From contig PWUG01000099.1 in NCBI GenBank assembly GCA_003562605.1, positions 1 to 6,094 on the forward strand: a stretch of 6,094 bases of DNA, given 5' to 3'. The position numbers were made by a program, and so were the translations under genes. This stretch comes from Syntrophomonadaceae bacterium. Lineage in GTDB: Bacteria; Bacillota_D; Dethiobacteria; DTU022. Below are positions 5,749-6,094 of this stretch, piece after piece. Below the pieces are notes generated by a model. The model did no database searches and had not been told where the DNA came from. It worked only from the letters and a program-made list of their open reading frames with translations. The first letter of the stretch is position 1, and each line of letters begins with the position of its first letter.

Positions 5749-6094
5749 CTATTCGATATAGGCATTCCATGCAGAGATGTTCTCCAGCGGATGGTGAATT
5801 AGCCCTTGTACGTTGGAGCGAACTGCGTTGACCTGTCCTTCATTATGAAGGAAGATCCACGGAGCATCACTCCATATGATCTCGATCGCTTCGCGATAGA
5901 GCCCTTCACGGACTCCGCGATCAGGGGTTATCCTTGCTTCATCGAGGAGAGCATCTACTTCATCGTTGGCATAGTAAGATACGTTGTTCCCAGCCGGAGG
6001 CCACTGGCTCGAATGGAACAGGGCAAACAGGCCGTAGTCAGCATCGAGAGTTACTGTTCCCCAACCTAACATGTATGCATCATGTTCAGCCTGA
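5749..6094 (-). CDS. ABC transporter substrate-binding protein, family 5 (peptide/glutathione type), partial, C-terminal 114 residues
   Basis: The gene enters from the right edge; only its C-terminus and TAG stop (5749-5751) are present, and full-length members are usually around 500-550 residues. The visible part begins QAEHDAYMLGWGTVTLDADY and continues with LFHSSQWPPAGNNVSYYAN, DEVDALLDEAR, REAIEIIWSDAPWIFL and NVQGLIHHPLE. These are the hallmark C-terminal blocks of the SBP_bac_5 family, as in DppA, OppA and GsiB. The GWGTxTxDADYGLF-LFHSSQW-PAGN form resembles members often labelled glutathione- or peptide-binding in Firmicutes, but ligand residues elsewhere in the protein are not visible, so substrate is undecided. 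Mature proteins of this family sit outside the cytoplasmic membrane, as lipoproteins in Gram-positives; the signal peptide lies beyond the window. It is the first visible gene of the transport operon and is followed by a strong terminator. The internal ATG at 6070-6072 is not the start. Confidence 0.93.
   Translation of the reverse strand, partial: QAEHDAYMLGWGTVTLDADYGLFALFHSSQWPPAGNNVSYYANDEVDALLDEARITPDRGVREGLYREAIEIIWSDAPWIFLHNEGQVNAVRSNVQGLIHHPLENISAWNAYIE

Overview
The window is a single block of genes, all read on the minus strand. From right to left they form a peptide-import operon followed by two cytoplasmic enzyme genes. The set-up suggests an anaerobic Gram-positive bacterium of the Clostridia (Firmicutes) type. 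Evidence for this is the strong AGGAGG-type ribosome binding sites before nearly every gene, TTG start codons in three of the six visible starts, mixed base composition, and a 2-hydroxyacyl-CoA dehydratase/activase-family gene, which is typical of amino-acid-fermenting or syntrophic anaerobes. This placement is inferred from gene content only.

Layout in transcription order (right to left): the C-terminal 114 residues of a family 5 (peptide/nickel/glutathione type) substrate-binding protein enter from the right edge and stop at 5749. A 199-base gap (5550-5748) holds a clear intrinsic terminator (5635-5693), a candidate promoter (5600-5628) and the ribosome binding site of the next gene. Then come two membrane permeases, dppB (4614-5549) and dppC (3695-4609), a 76-base gap, two ATPases, dppD (2629-3618) and dppF (1645-2628), an M20 metallopeptidase/deacetylase (311-1606), and the first 97 codons of a CoA-dehydratase activase-related protein that leaves through the left edge (1-291). 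Spacing is tight: dppB-dppC 4 bases, dppD-dppF 0 bases, dppF-M20 38 bases, M20-activase 19 bases.

Working together, the binding protein would capture short peptides outside the membrane. DppB/DppC would form the channel and DppD/DppF would power it, and the M20 enzyme would hydrolyse the imported peptide or acyl-amino acid in the cytoplasm. The last gene may link this to fermentation of the released amino acids through 2-hydroxyacyl-CoA chemistry, but that link rests on position alone.

Most of the window is ordinary, well-conserved transporter sequence. No mobile element, CRISPR array, tRNA or rRNA was seen, and I see no evidence of a wholly new system. The points most worth a second look are the terminator between the binding-protein gene and the permeases, and the activase-family gene at the operon's end.
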